A stretch of 64,000 nt of DNA from Bog-756 sp963737625. Its GTDB lineage: Bacteria > Actinomycetota > Acidimicrobiia > Acidimicrobiales > RAAP-2. The notes beneath the pieces are model-generated. The model was not told the DNA's origin and ran no database searches. It was given only the letters and a program-made list of their open reading frames with translations. The position numbers and the translations under genes are program-made. This document shows positions 8,480 through 17,596 of the stretch, piece after piece (position 1 is the first letter of the stretch; each line of letters begins with the position of its first letter). The DNA is taken from positions 434,001-498,000 of the forward strand of contig CAVTTK010000002.1 in the NCBI GenBank assembly GCA_963737625.1. The letters are read 5' to 3'.

Positions 8480-9212
8480 GGCGGCACCCGTCGGTGGTCC
8501 GTCGCCCGAGGTGTCCGCGCCGGCGACCAAACCGTGGAGCGGGGGCGGCCGCGAGGAGCTGGCCGATGCCGTCCGCCGCCTCATGGCCCTGACCGTCACC
8601 GCCGCTGCCCCGCCCCAGGTGTTGGCCGCGGCGGCCCGGGGGGTGGCGGTGGTGGCCGACGGGTTGGAGCCCCACGTCCCGGTGGCCGGCGTCGAGCCGG
8701 TGGCCCGCTTCGCTGATCACTCCGTGCCGCCGGGCGAGGCCCATACCCTGTCGGCCGCCATGCCCTTCGACGTGGTCATCGGCTCCTGCAACCCGTTGGC
8801 TCTGCCCCTCACCGTCGAGTTCGACCCGCCCAGGGCCATCGCCCGGGCCACCTTCACCTCGATCTACGAGGGGGCACCGGGATGCGTGCACGGTGCCGTC
8901 CTGGCCGGGGCCTTCGACATCGTGTTGACGGCGGCCAACATCATCGCCGACGGCGCCGGGCCGACCGTGAACCTGTCCATCCGGTACCTCAAGCCGACAT
9001 TGATCGCCCAGCCGGCAGTCTTTGAGGCCTGGGTCACCGAGCTCACCGACCGGCGCACCTACAGCGAGGGACGGTTGATCCAAGGGGGAGTGGTGACCGT
9101 CGAAGCCCGGGGGGAGTTCGTCACCATGGACCGTTCCCGAATCCGGGCCATGCACCGCAGGGACGACGTGCCCGGTGGCACAGGTGGCGAGCCCTCTCGG
9201 GATGCCCCGTGA
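8472..9212 (+). CDS. Hotdog-fold acyl-CoA thioesterase (PaaI-like)
   Basis: 246 residues from ATG 8472, overlapping the upstream gene by 8 bases. The C-terminal ~120 residues form a 4HBT/PaaI-type hotdog domain: YEGAPGCVHGAVLAGAFD (the helix with the catalytic Asp region), TVNLSIRYLKPTL, and a final strand EARGEFVTMD. The N-terminal ~100 residues are less typical and may be a degenerate first hotdog repeat. It would release free acid and CoA from the acyl-CoA intermediates of the operon, either as a pathway step or to recover trapped CoA. Confidence 0.85.
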   Translation: MTEAAPVGGPSPEVSAPATKPWSGGGREELADAVRRLMALTVTAAAPPQVLAAAARGVAVVADGLEPHVPVAGVEPVARFADHSVPPGEAHTLSAAMPFDVVIGSCNPLALPLTVEFDPPRAIARATFTSIYEGAPGCVHGAVLAGAFDIVLTAANIIADGAGPTVNLSIRYLKPTLIAQPAVFEAWVTELTDRRTYSEGRLIQGGVVTVEARGEFVTMDRSRIRAMHRRDDVPGGTGGEPSRDAP

Positions 9213-9339
9213 CGGGCCACCCCACGTCGGGGGCGACAGCCGGCCGGGGCCACCGTCCACTCGGCTCGGAGCCGATCGACACACCGGGAGGCCACCCGGG
9301 AGCACGGGCGGCCGTCCGCCACCAGGAGGGAGTCCGATC

Positions 9340-10647
9340 ATGAGATCCATCACGTCCGGGGAGGCGTCGAGCCGGCGCCGACGGAGGGTGGCTTGGCCAG
9401 GAGCAGTGCTGGCGGCCGTCGCACTGATGGCCTGCTTGTCGACCCCGTCGGTCGCCGCGGCGTCGAGCAGCCCACCGGCCATTCCCGCCTCGGCCTTCAG
9501 TGACCACACCGGTATCACGCCCACGACGGTGACCATCGGGAACGTCTCCACGCTGGTGGCCGGGTTATTCAAAGGGGCGGCGGTGGGGACCCAGGCCTAC
9601 GCCGACTTCGTCAACTCCATCGGCGGCATCTACGGGCGGAAGATCCTGGTGGACAGTAGCGATGACGGGTACTCCGGGGCGCCCAACAAGCAGGAGACCC
9701 AGGCCGACGTGAACAAGGACGTGGCCATGGTCGGGAGCTTCTCCCTCGAGGACAACTTCGGGGGAACGGTTCTGAAGGCCGACCCCCAGGTCCCCAATGT
9801 GAGTGTCTCCCTCGACCTCGGGACCAACGACCTGCCCAACACCTTCAGCGTGGCGCCGGCAGCCAATGGATGGGTGCTCGGCCCCCTGGCCTACTTCAAG
9901 CAGAAGTTCCCCGGGTCCATCACCCATGCCGCAGCCATGGTGGCGGGCGAGCCGTCGGCCATCTCCAAATGGAACGCCGAGAAACAGGCCATGCAGTCCA
10001 TCGGCTACAAGGTGGTCTACTCCCCGACGTTCGAGATCAGCCAGACCACCTTCGACCAGAACGTCATCGCCATGAAGAACGACGGTGTCAAGATCCTGTT
10101 CCTCGAGCAGATGCCCTACAACTACGCCGCCGCCGTGGTCCAGGCCCTCAACCAACAGGACTTCCATCCGGTGGTGGTCCTCGGCGGCTCCACCTACAGC
10201 GAGGCGTTGGTCCCCAGTGCCGGAGGTGCCTCGGCCATCGACGGCGCCTATATGGAGCAGAACACCTCGCTCTACCTGGGAGAGGACAAGTCCGGCCTCC
10301 CGGCCATCAGCGCCTTCCAGGCCTGGGTCCAGAAGGCCTCACCGGGGTTCAAGGCCGATCTCTACACCGTCTACGGCTGGCTGTCGGCCGAGCTGTTCAC
10401 CCAGGCTCTGAAGGACGCTGGGCCCCACCCCAGCCGAGGATCCATCCTGAAGGCGCTGCGGACCATCCACTCGTTCTCGGGGGGCGACCTGGTGGGCACG
10501 TCGGACCCTGCGTCCAAGCTCCCCACCAACTGCTACATCATCGCCACCATCACCCACGGCAAGTACCAGCGGCTGGACGACCCTCCGGTGACGGGCCAGG
10601 CCCATGGCTACCGGTGCGACAAGCCCTTCTTCAACGCCACCACCTGA
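9340..10647 (+). CDS. Branched-chain-amino-acid-type ABC substrate-binding protein
   Basis: 435 residues. The start ATG has a strong AGGAGGGA ribosome site. The N-terminus is a signal peptide: RRRRR followed by the hydrophobic VLAAVALMACLST and an AxA cleavage region (SVAAASS). The rest matches Peripla_BP_6 (LivJ-like) proteins: TVTIGNVSTLVAGLFKGAAV, then AYADFVNSIGGIYGRKI, and later NDGVKILFLEQMP. Cys residues near the end (NCYI, RCDK) may form a disulphide. No permease or ATPase genes follow, so it either uses a transporter encoded elsewhere or acts as a sensor. It probably captures the hydrophobic substrate or an acid intermediate of the pathway. Confidence 0.9.
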   Translation: MRSITSGEASSRRRRRVAWPGAVLAAVALMACLSTPSVAAASSSPPAIPASAFSDHTGITPTTVTIGNVSTLVAGLFKGAAVGTQAYADFVNSIGGIYGRKILVDSSDDGYSGAPNKQETQADVNKDVAMVGSFSLEDNFGGTVLKADPQVPNVSVSLDLGTNDLPNTFSVAPAANGWVLGPLAYFKQKFPGSITHAAAMVAGEPSAISKWNAEKQAMQSIGYKVVYSPTFEISQTTFDQNVIAMKNDGVKILFLEQMPYNYAAAVVQALNQQDFHPVVVLGGSTYSEALVPSAGGASAIDGAYMEQNTSLYLGEDKSGLPAISAFQAWVQKASPGFKADLYTVYGWLSAELFTQALKDAGPHPSRGSILKALRTIHSFSGGDLVGTSDPASKLPTNCYIIATITHGKYQRLDDPPVTGQAHGYRCDKPFFNATT

Positions 10648-10981
10648 CCGTCGGACCTTCGCCGCGACTGCGATGTGGCCGCCCACCTGGCCGAAAGGGC
10701 GTGGCCGTTCGTGCGTCGGGGAGACCTATGACCTACGCGACATCGACGGCGCGTTGGTCACCTCCGACGAGGCCAAGGTCATCACCGCCCAGCGCTACAC
10801 GGTCACAAACCCCATCCGTCAGCGCGCCGAAGCAACAGAGGGAAAGCCTTTCAACGCCGTCCCCGAGGGCTGGCTGAGGTCACACGCCCAGGGCGTGGTC
10901 AGAACGAGGCGACCTTCCCCATCCACCGGCACCGAAGAGCCCCGTCCAATGTTCTGCTGACGGGGGATCTCCTCGAGGGAA
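10648..10981. other. Gene-poor stretch with a possible coding relic
   Basis: No complete gene is convincing. On the plus strand, 10728-10960 stays open with mostly G/C third positions and reads TYDLRDIDGALVTSDEAKVI then TAQRYTVTNPIRQRA, ending at a TGA. It has no in-frame start with a ribosome site, so it looks like the remnant of a lost gene. I do not recognise the family. The end of the stretch would also hold the rpsT terminator. Confidence 0.25.
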
Positions 10982-11287
10982 TCAGGCCTCGACGTCCACG
11001 TCCTCATCGACGTCGTCATCCACGGCCACGTCGAGGCCGGCGGCCCGCTTCATCAGGCGCGATTTGCGGTTGGCCGCCTGGTTCTTGTGGATGACGCCCT
11101 TGGCCGCGGCCTTGTCGATCCGCTTGATGGCCAGGCGCAACGCCTCGTCGGCATACTCGGCATTCCCCTCGATGGCGCCGATGGCCCGCTTCGTACGCGT
11201 GCGGAGCTCGGACCGGACGGCCTTGTTCCTGGCCTGCCGCTTGATGGTCTGGCGGTTGCGCTTGATCTGGCTCTTGATGTTTGCCAC
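10982..11287 (-). CDS. rpsT: 30S ribosomal protein S20
   Basis: 101 residues starting GTG at 11287 with AGAGGAA just upstream. The N-terminus ANIKSQIKRNRQTIKRQARN and the AVRSELRTRTKRA segment are the S20 signature; S20 binds 16S rRNA of the small subunit. The basic body is followed by an unusual acidic tail (VDDDVDEDVDVEA), which makes it ~15 residues longer than the usual ~86. It is divergent from lepA, the common bacterial arrangement of this pair. Confidence 0.97.
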   Translation of the reverse strand: MANIKSQIKRNRQTIKRQARNKAVRSELRTRTKRAIGAIEGNAEYADEALRLAIKRIDKAAAKGVIHKNQAANRKSRLMKRAAGLDVAVDDDVDEDVDVEA

Positions 11288-11496
11288 TGCGGTTCCTCTA
11301 CGTGCTGGTCGGTACGGTCTGAGCCTGCGGTCGGCGCCGTGGGACGTTAGGCCACCGCCACACCGAAGGAGATCGGACCCCGGCGGGCCTGACGGGGCCA
11401 TATCCGGAGACAGAACACGATAGCAGCCCGGTCGCGCCCCATCCCGCCGGCCGGTGCCACCGACGGCCCCGGGGACGGGATCGGGGTCGGCTTGGG

Positions 11497-11502
11497 TACG
11501 CT
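11497..11502 (+). promoter_or_regulatory. Candidate -10 box of lepA (leaderless layout)
   Basis: TACGCT ends 9 bases before the GTG start of lepA, which places the expected transcription start at or next to the start codon. No convincing -35 box is seen. Confidence 0.4.
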
Positions 11503-11511
11503 GGCCTCCCC

Positions 11512-13299
11512 GTGCTTCCCGTCGACCGCATTCGAAACTTCTCCATCATCAGCCACGTCGACCACGGAAAGTCGACGCTGTCCGACCGCATCCTGGAGCT
11601 GACCGGGGCCGTCGACCCCCGGCAGATGCGTGAGCAGTACCTCGATTCCATGGACATCGAACGGGAGCGGGGCATCACCATCAAGGCCCAGAACGTCCGG
11701 GTGCAGTGGAAGAGCCACACCCTCCACCTGATCGACACCCCCGGTCACGTCGACTTCGGTTACGAGGTCAGCCGCTCGTTGGCCGCCTGCGAGGGAGCCG
11801 TGCTCCTGGTCGACGCCTCCCAGGGGATCCAGGCCCAGACCCTGGCCAACTGCTACCAGGCCCTGGAGAACGACCTCGAGATCGTGGCCGTGCTCAACAA
11901 GATCGACCTGCCCGCGGCCGACCCCGACCGCTGTGCCGCCGAGATCGAACAGGTCCTCGGGATCGAGGCCACCGGCATCCTCCACATCTCGGCCAAGACC
12001 GGGGAGGGGGTACCCGAGCTGCTCGATGCCATCGTGGACCGGATCCCCGCACCTGTCGGCGACCCCACGGCGCCGCTGCAAGCCCTCATCTTCGACTCGG
12101 CCTACGACCAGTACCGGGGGGTGGTCAGCTCCCTCCGGGTCATGGCCGGGACGCTGGTCAGCACGGACCGGCTCCGCTTCATGCAGGCCGCCAGCAACCA
12201 CGAGATCGAGGAGATCGGGATCCGCACCCCAATCACCGTCCCGGTGGACGAGCTCGGCCCCGGCGAAGTCGGCTATCTCATCGCTGGCATCAAGGACGTG
12301 GGCAGTGCCCGCTCGGGCGAGACGGTGACCACGGCCGCTCGTCCGGCCGCCGCCGCCCTGGACGGCTACCGCGACCCCAAGCCCATGGTGTTCTGTGGCC
12401 TCTTCCCCATCGACGGGGACGAGCTCCCCGACCTCCGGGACGCCTTGGAGAAGCTCCGACTCAACGACGCCAGCTTCACCTACGAGCCCGAGTCGTCCCG
12501 GGCCCTCGGCTTCGGCTTCCGGTGCGGATTCCTCGGGCTCCTGCACATGGAGATCGTGCGGGAGCGTCTCGAGCGTGAGTTCGACCTCTCGCTCATCGCC
12601 ACGGCCCCGTCGGTGGCCTACCGAGCCTTCCTGACCAACGGCACCGAGGTCGACGTGGACAATCCGAGTGAGCTGCCCGAGCCCGGTCATCTCGACCACG
12701 TCGACGAGCCCATGCTACGAGCCACCATCCTGACCCCGGCCGATTACACCGGCACGGTCATGGACCTGTGTCAGGGTCACCGGGCCGAGATGGTCAAGAT
12801 GGAGTACCTGTCCCCGGAGCGGGTGGAGTTCGTCTACGCCATTCCCCTGGCCGAGGTGGTGGTCAACTTCTTCGACCAGCTGAAGAGCCGGACCAAAGGG
12901 TACGCCAGCCTCGACTACGAGCCGGAGGGGTACGCCACCGCCGACCTGGTCAAGGTGGACCTGCTCATCAACCACACGCCGGTCGACGCCTTCTCCACCA
13001 TCGTCCACCGGTCCCAGGCCGACTTCTACGGCCGGAGGATGACCGAGAAGCTGCGCCAGCTGATCCCCCGGCAGATGTTCGATGTACCCATCCAGGCCGC
13101 CATCGGGGGCCGGGTGCTGTCCCGCGAGACGGTCAAGGCCCGCCGCAAGGACGTCCTGGCCAAGTGCTACGGCGGTGACATCACCCGGAAACGCAAGCTG
13201 CTGGAAAAACAGAAGGAGGGGAAGAAGAAGATGAAGAACATAGGTCGGGTCGAGGTCCCCCAGGAGGCCTTCGTGTCAGCCCTCAAGCTGGACGACTGA
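11512..13299 (+). CDS. lepA: Elongation factor 4 (back-translocase LepA)
   Basis: 595 residues, the family length. GTPase motifs are all visible: G1 SHVDHGKSTL (residues ~13-22), switch I RERGITIKAQ, G3 DTPGHVDF, G4 NKID and a SAKTGEG G5. The LepA-specific C-terminal domain carries RRKDVLAKCYGGDITRKRKL and the basic KEGKKKMK. The protein binds ribosomes at the inner membrane or in the cytosol and helps stalled translation, especially under ionic or cold stress. Start GTG at 11512. Intact. Confidence 0.98.
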   Translation: MLPVDRIRNFSIISHVDHGKSTLSDRILELTGAVDPRQMREQYLDSMDIERERGITIKAQNVRVQWKSHTLHLIDTPGHVDFGYEVSRSLAACEGAVLLVDASQGIQAQTLANCYQALENDLEIVAVLNKIDLPAADPDRCAAEIEQVLGIEATGILHISAKTGEGVPELLDAIVDRIPAPVGDPTAPLQALIFDSAYDQYRGVVSSLRVMAGTLVSTDRLRFMQAASNHEIEEIGIRTPITVPVDELGPGEVGYLIAGIKDVGSARSGETVTTAARPAAAALDGYRDPKPMVFCGLFPIDGDELPDLRDALEKLRLNDASFTYEPESSRALGFGFRCGFLGLLHMEIVRERLEREFDLSLIATAPSVAYRAFLTNGTEVDVDNPSELPEPGHLDHVDEPMLRATILTPADYTGTVMDLCQGHRAEMVKMEYLSPERVEFVYAIPLAEVVVNFFDQLKSRTKGYASLDYEPEGYATADLVKVDLLINHTPVDAFSTIVHRSQADFYGRRMTEKLRQLIPRQMFDVPIQAAIGGRVLSRETVKARRKDVLAKCYGGDITRKRKLLEKQKEGKKKMKNIGRVEVPQEAFVSALKLDD

Positions 13300-13319
13300 T
13301 GTGACGATCACTGGAGGGG

Positions 13320-15056
13320 GTGTCACAACGAGCTGCCGGGCCATCCGCACCTGAACCGTGGGCTCGAGCAGAAGAAGGGAAGCGCACTCCCGTGGGAGCC
13401 GGTCGGATCAGGTCGTCGAAAACAGGGACCGGGCTAGAGACGCCGGTGGCCAGGGAGGGAGCAACGGCCGTGGATCCCGAGGATCCCGGATCGGAGGCTC
13501 CCCCGACCGACAGTGCTCCGGCCAGTACACCGTCGGCCAATGCCAGCGGGTCTCAGCTGGCTCGCAACGTCCTCAACTCGTACGCCAGCTACTTCATCGG
13601 CATCGTGATGAGTCTCGTCCTGACCCGGGTGCTCCTCCGCCACCTGGGGGCCAGCACCTATGGACTGTGGGTCGTCCTCCTGGCCGTCACGGGGTACCTG
13701 GGTATCCTGGACGTGGGCGTCGGAACGGCAGCGGTGCAACGAGTGGCGCGCCTCCGGGCCACCGGCGACAGGGAAGGTCTGGCCGACCTGATCCGGACCT
13801 GTTGGATCTTCTTTGCCGTCTCCGCCGTGCTCGCCGTGGTCATCACCACCGTTCTGGCCCCGTTCGCGGCGTCCTTCCTCAACATCGGGACCATCAGCCC
13901 CACCCTGGTGGGCACCACGCTGATCATCCTCGGCGTGGTGTCCGCCATGGCGTTCTTGGGAACGGTACCGGGCATCGTGCTCTTCGGCTCCGGGCGCAAC
14001 GACCGTCAGTCCCAGATCGGCCTGGCCACCCTGGTGCTGACCGAGCTGGGCCAGATCATCGCTGTGGTGTGCGGGGCCGGACTGCTGGCCCTGGCGGTCA
14101 TCCAGTTGGCCGGTGTCGCGGTCACCCTCGCCGTGGGTGTGACCTTGGTCAAGCGGATCACCGGGGCGTCACTGCGCTCCGGGCGATTCAGCCGCCCGCT
14201 GCTCGGCGACCTCCTGCGCTTCGGCGGCGTGCAGTCGGTGGTGACGCTCAGCAGCGTGGTGGCCTATCAGCTCGATGCCCTCGTCATCGGCATCATCCTC
14301 CCCGTGGCCCAGGTGGCCCCCTACAACGTGGCGCTGACCACCTCGAACTTCACCAGCAGTCTGAGTTCTCAGGCCACAGGCCTGCTCGTCCCCACGTACG
14401 CCCACTTCGACGCCGTGGGCGACCAGGAGCGTCAGGCCCGGTACTTCTTCCGGTCCGTGATGGGATGCCTGGTGATCGCCGCACCGATCGTCATCGCACT
14501 GGCCGCGTACGGGGACCCGATTCTCAAGCTGTGGTTGGGAACGGTACCGCCCAAGACCTACGAGATCATGGTCGTTCTCGGATTGGTGACGGCCCTGCAA
14601 CTCCCGGGCCACCAGTGCTTCCTCTTTCTGACCGGAACGGGTCGGAACCGGGCCATGGTCTGGCTCGGCATCATCGGGGCCGTCGTCAATCTGGGAGGCA
14701 GCATTGCCGCCACCTACTGGTTGGGCCCCGTGGGACCGGCCGTCGGCTCACTTCCCGTCGTCCTGATTCTGGATTCGCTGATCCTCCCGACCAGGGTCTG
14801 CCGGTTTCTCGGCGTGTCCCTGAGGATCTATGTGCGGACCGCTCTCGTCCCGGTCATCCCGGTGGCGCTGGCCGCCGGAGTCACGGCGTTGGCGTTGATC
14901 CATCTCCATCCGGTGCACACCGGGTTCGGGGCGATCGCCGGAGCCGTCGTCGTCTGTGGGGTGGCCTGGGTCACCCTGGCCGCCATCGTCGCTCGGACCG
15001 AGCCCGATCTCCGCTCCGCCGCCGTGCAGCGGATCCGCGGTCTACGGCGCACCTGA
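13320..15056 (+). CDS. Polysaccharide flippase (Wzx/MATE-like)
   Basis: Up to 578 residues with about 12-14 hydrophobic helices, starting around residue 75 (LNSYASYFIGIVMSLVLTRV, then LLRHLGASTYGLWVVLLAVT). This layout and the opening LASxxxY..RxLG-like helix pair fit the oligosaccharidyl-lipid flippase superfamily, which moves lipid-linked sugar units across the cytoplasmic membrane. The ~70-residue N-terminal tail is polar and proline-rich. The start is uncertain: GTG 13320 sits directly against a GGAGGGG, while GTG 13392 is in frame and would remove 24 residues. First gene of the polysaccharide island, converging with a glycosyltransferase 22 bases away. Confidence 0.88.
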   Translation: MSQRAAGPSAPEPWARAEEGKRTPVGAGRIRSSKTGTGLETPVAREGATAVDPEDPGSEAPPTDSAPASTPSANASGSQLARNVLNSYASYFIGIVMSLVLTRVLLRHLGASTYGLWVVLLAVTGYLGILDVGVGTAAVQRVARLRATGDREGLADLIRTCWIFFAVSAVLAVVITTVLAPFAASFLNIGTISPTLVGTTLIILGVVSAMAFLGTVPGIVLFGSGRNDRQSQIGLATLVLTELGQIIAVVCGAGLLALAVIQLAGVAVTLAVGVTLVKRITGASLRSGRFSRPLLGDLLRFGGVQSVVTLSSVVAYQLDALVIGIILPVAQVAPYNVALTTSNFTSSLSSQATGLLVPTYAHFDAVGDQERQARYFFRSVMGCLVIAAPIVIALAAYGDPILKLWLGTVPPKTYEIMVVLGLVTALQLPGHQCFLFLTGTGRNRAMVWLGIIGAVVNLGGSIAATYWLGPVGPAVGSLPVVLILDSLILPTRVCRFLGVSLRIYVRTALVPVIPVALAAGVTALALIHLHPVHTGFGAIAGAVVVCGVAWVTLAAIVARTEPDLRSAAVQRIRGLRRT

Positions 15057-15078
15057 CGTAGGAGGGCCGGAGGCCCCG

Positions 15079-16056
15079 TCACGGCAGGGCCGGGTCCCGT
15101 CCCTGTTGTTCGATGGTCGACCGGCTCACCAGTCGGAGCACCTCGCGGTCACTGCGCCGGAATCCACCTCGAACGGTCCGCCGGGCGCGGATGGCCCGCG
15201 GGAGCCGGCGGAGGGCCGAGGAGAAGCCGATCAGCGTTCCGGTGTCCCACCTCACCAGAGCCACGAGCAGACGGGGAAGCAGCCACACGACATGCTCGGC
15301 CAGCAGGCCCCGGTCGGTGACGTTCTTCCACACCATCAGGAGTTCGTTCTGGCGGACGAAGGATCGGAGCTGCGTCGCCGTGAACACCTTGCGGCTGGTC
15401 TTGCCCCCCAGGTGGTGGCACACCGATCCGGGGGCGTAGACGATCCGGTAACCGTCCTTCCAGGCACGATAGGAGAGCTCGATGTCCTCGTGGTACATGG
15501 GCCAGAAGAGCTCGTCGATGGAGCCCACCTCCATCAGGAGATCCCGGCGAAAGAACGACTGTCCGCCCACGGCGAAGAAGCAGTCGGTGGACGCGTCGAC
15601 GTGCTCGAGCGGTTGGTAGAACAGCAGGCCGTGCTCCCAGAAGCCGGCCGTCCTCGTTCCCTGTTCGTCGCCGTTCTTGTCCAGCACACGTGAGCAGACG
15701 GCGAAGACGTCATCAGTGGCGAAACAGGACAGGGCGCATTCGACGAAGTTGTCCTCGACTCTCATGTCGTTGTTGCAGAACGCGACGTAGGTGCCCCGGG
15801 CCACGGCGAGCCCCTCGTTGAGGGAGAAGATGTAGCGGTTCTCCGGCAGCCGGACCAGACGAACCGAGGGATAGGCATCGGCCACGGCGTCCGCACTTCC
15901 GTCGGTGGAGCCGTTGTCCACGACGATGATCTCGTCCCGGGGACCGATGGCCGCCACCATGCTCTCCACGCAGTTCAGCACCAGCTGCCGTTCATTGAAG
16001 TTGAGCACGACCAGCGAGCAGCGGACCTCGCGTTCGTCTCCGAGCTCTGAGCTCAC
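15079..16056 (-). CDS. Glycosyltransferase family 2
   Basis: About 325 residues from GTG 16056; longer in-frame starts would only add a low-complexity Arg/Gly/Pro stretch. The GT-A fold begins with CSLVVLNFNERQLVLNCVES, followed by the nucleotide-binding IIVVDNGSTDGSADAV and the metal-binding region CNNDMRVEDNF where NND replaces the usual DxD. A rhamnosyltransferase-like YHEDIELSYRAWKDGYRIVY motif (ED acceptor/base segment) follows. It adds a sugar from an NDP-sugar to a growing glycan on the cytoplasmic side. No ribosome site is evident, so the exact start is unsure. Confidence 0.88.
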   Translation of the reverse strand: MSSELGDEREVRCSLVVLNFNERQLVLNCVESMVAAIGPRDEIIVVDNGSTDGSADAVADAYPSVRLVRLPENRYIFSLNEGLAVARGTYVAFCNNDMRVEDNFVECALSCFATDDVFAVCSRVLDKNGDEQGTRTAGFWEHGLLFYQPLEHVDASTDCFFAVGGQSFFRRDLLMEVGSIDELFWPMYHEDIELSYRAWKDGYRIVYAPGSVCHHLGGKTSRKVFTATQLRSFVRQNELLMVWKNVTDRGLLAEHVVWLLPRLLVALVRWDTGTLIGFSSALRRLPRAIRARRTVRGGFRRSDREVLRLVSRSTIEQQGRDPALP

Positions 16057-16380
16057 CGCGGCCGGCGGGAGAGGGTGCTCTCCGCCTCCGCCTCCCCGGG
16101 GCCCCCGACCCGATGGCGCACCGCTTCTCGAGGAGCCTCCATCTCGGTCACGATACTTCAGGGGCCCTCCGCGCCGGCGCACGGACGAGGTCGAGCGAGG
16201 CAGCCGGCCAGTGGCGGGGCCAGGCGAATGGGAACCACACGCCCCGGCCCGTCCGTCCGTCCGCCGATGCGAGATCTGGTGCTGGGGCGATGAATTACGC
16301 TGCAGGGGTTGCCTCGGGCAGTGGGCGGCTCCGGAGTCCACCGGACTGGATGATCCCCCGCACGAAAGTGGAGGCATGGC
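16057..16380. other. Divergent intergenic region between glycosyltransferase genes
   Basis: 324 bases separating two divergent glycosyltransferase genes. It should hold both promoters, but I see no clear boxes. It contains a short CCGT tandem run near 16252-16263 and a GTGGAGG ribosome site just before the rightward gene. No credible gene. Confidence 0.5.
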
Positions 16381-17523
16381 TTGGCACCAACGGAGTCGTT
16401 TGACGTCATCTGCCTGTCCCTCGAGCCATGGGACGAGGTCTGGCGACGCAACCAGCACATGGCCACCGCCATGCTGCACCTCCGACCGACCATGCGCCTG
16501 CTCTTCACCGAGACCCCGATCGACGTGGGGTGGTCGCTCCGTCACGGCCGCTGGCCGATGCACTCACCGCTGCGGGCCATCGGGGCGACGGGACGGCTGT
16601 GGGCGGAGGCGCCCCGCAAGTGGCTTCCCCGGAAGATCTGGCCCCCGGGGGACCGCTCGCTGGGCCGACAGGTGCTGAAGGCCGCGCACCACCTGGGCTT
16701 CCAGCGTCCCGTGCTGTGGATCAACGACAGCACGTACGCGCCGCTCGTCCTGTCGACGGGCTGGCCCAGTGTGTACGACATCACCGACGACTGGCTCCTG
16801 GGTGCCGGGGCCAGCCGTGAGATGGAGCGCCAGCATCGCAACGATGCGGAACTGCTCCTTCGGGCGTCCGAGGTGGTGGTGTGCTCGCCCGCCCTGGTCG
16901 AGAGCAGGGGAACGACACGGCCGGTGCGCCTCATCCCCAACGGCGTCGAGGTCGACCATCTCCGGGCGCCCAGCGAACGACCGGATGATCTCCCGCCGGG
17001 TCGGATCGTGCTGTACCAGGGCACCCTCAGTCCCGGCCGCCTGGATCTGCCGCTGTGCGCCGCGGTGTGCCGTGGGGTGCCCGCCGACACCTCGGTCGTA
17101 TTCGTGGGTCCCAACAGCCTGGCCCGGGAGGAGGCGGCCGACCTCGTCGAGGCCGGGGCCGTCATCCTGGGCAGTCGCCCGTACGCCACGGTCCCCGCCT
17201 ACCTCCAGCACGCAGACGTCTTGATCGTTCCCCATCAGGTGTCCCCGTTCACCGAGAGCCTCGATCCCATCAAGGCCCGGGAGTTCACCGCTGTGGGCCG
17301 GCGCGTGGTGGCCACTCCCGTCGCCGGATTCCGGGACCTCGGCGCCCAAGTCACGGTGGCCGACGCCGATCACTTCGTCCGGGCGGTCCGAGCCGTCCTG
17401 GAGGGTCCGCCGATGCCGGCCGGACCGGGTCCGCTCACCGCTCAGCCCGAAACGTGGATCCACCAGGCCGCGAAGTTCCTGGACGTCCTGGAGCAGGCGG
17501 CGGGGGCCGCGGCCGACTCGTGA
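16381..17523 (+). CDS. GT-B glycosyltransferase (group 1-like)
   Basis: 380 residues beginning with TTG 7 bases after GTGGAGG. The first half opens with DVICLSLEPWDEVWRRNQHM, which resembles the acceptor domain of glycosyltransferases acting on cell-surface glycans. The second half has the GT-B donor pattern: IPNGVEVDHL, IVLYQGTLSPGRLDLPL, then YATVPAYLQHADVLIVPHQ and SLDPIKAREFTAVGRRVVAT, where the acidic residue before PIK-like contacts would bind the NDP-sugar. No signal peptide. Part of the polysaccharide island; specificity unknown. Confidence 0.85.
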   Translation: MAPTESFDVICLSLEPWDEVWRRNQHMATAMLHLRPTMRLLFTETPIDVGWSLRHGRWPMHSPLRAIGATGRLWAEAPRKWLPRKIWPPGDRSLGRQVLKAAHHLGFQRPVLWINDSTYAPLVLSTGWPSVYDITDDWLLGAGASREMERQHRNDAELLLRASEVVVCSPALVESRGTTRPVRLIPNGVEVDHLRAPSERPDDLPPGRIVLYQGTLSPGRLDLPLCAAVCRGVPADTSVVFVGPNSLAREEAADLVEAGAVILGSRPYATVPAYLQHADVLIVPHQVSPFTESLDPIKAREFTAVGRRVVATPVAGFRDLGAQVTVADADHFVRAVRAVLEGPPMPAGPGPLTAQPETWIHQAAKFLDVLEQAAGAAADS

Positions 17524-17596
17524 GGGCGTGGCCCGGATCGGACGCCTGCCGATGGTCGACCGTTCGCCGAGGCCGCGCGGGGGCGGGGTGCCGCCA

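Noticed and set aside
6770..8599. 609-codon minus-strand frame
   Set aside because: Antisense to hydratase and LLM genes; Gly/His/Arg-rich shadow caused by GC-rich third positions.
15061..15078. GGGCC-GGA-GGCCC hairpin as terminator
   Set aside because: Five-base stem with no T tract; chance is high in GC-rich DNA.
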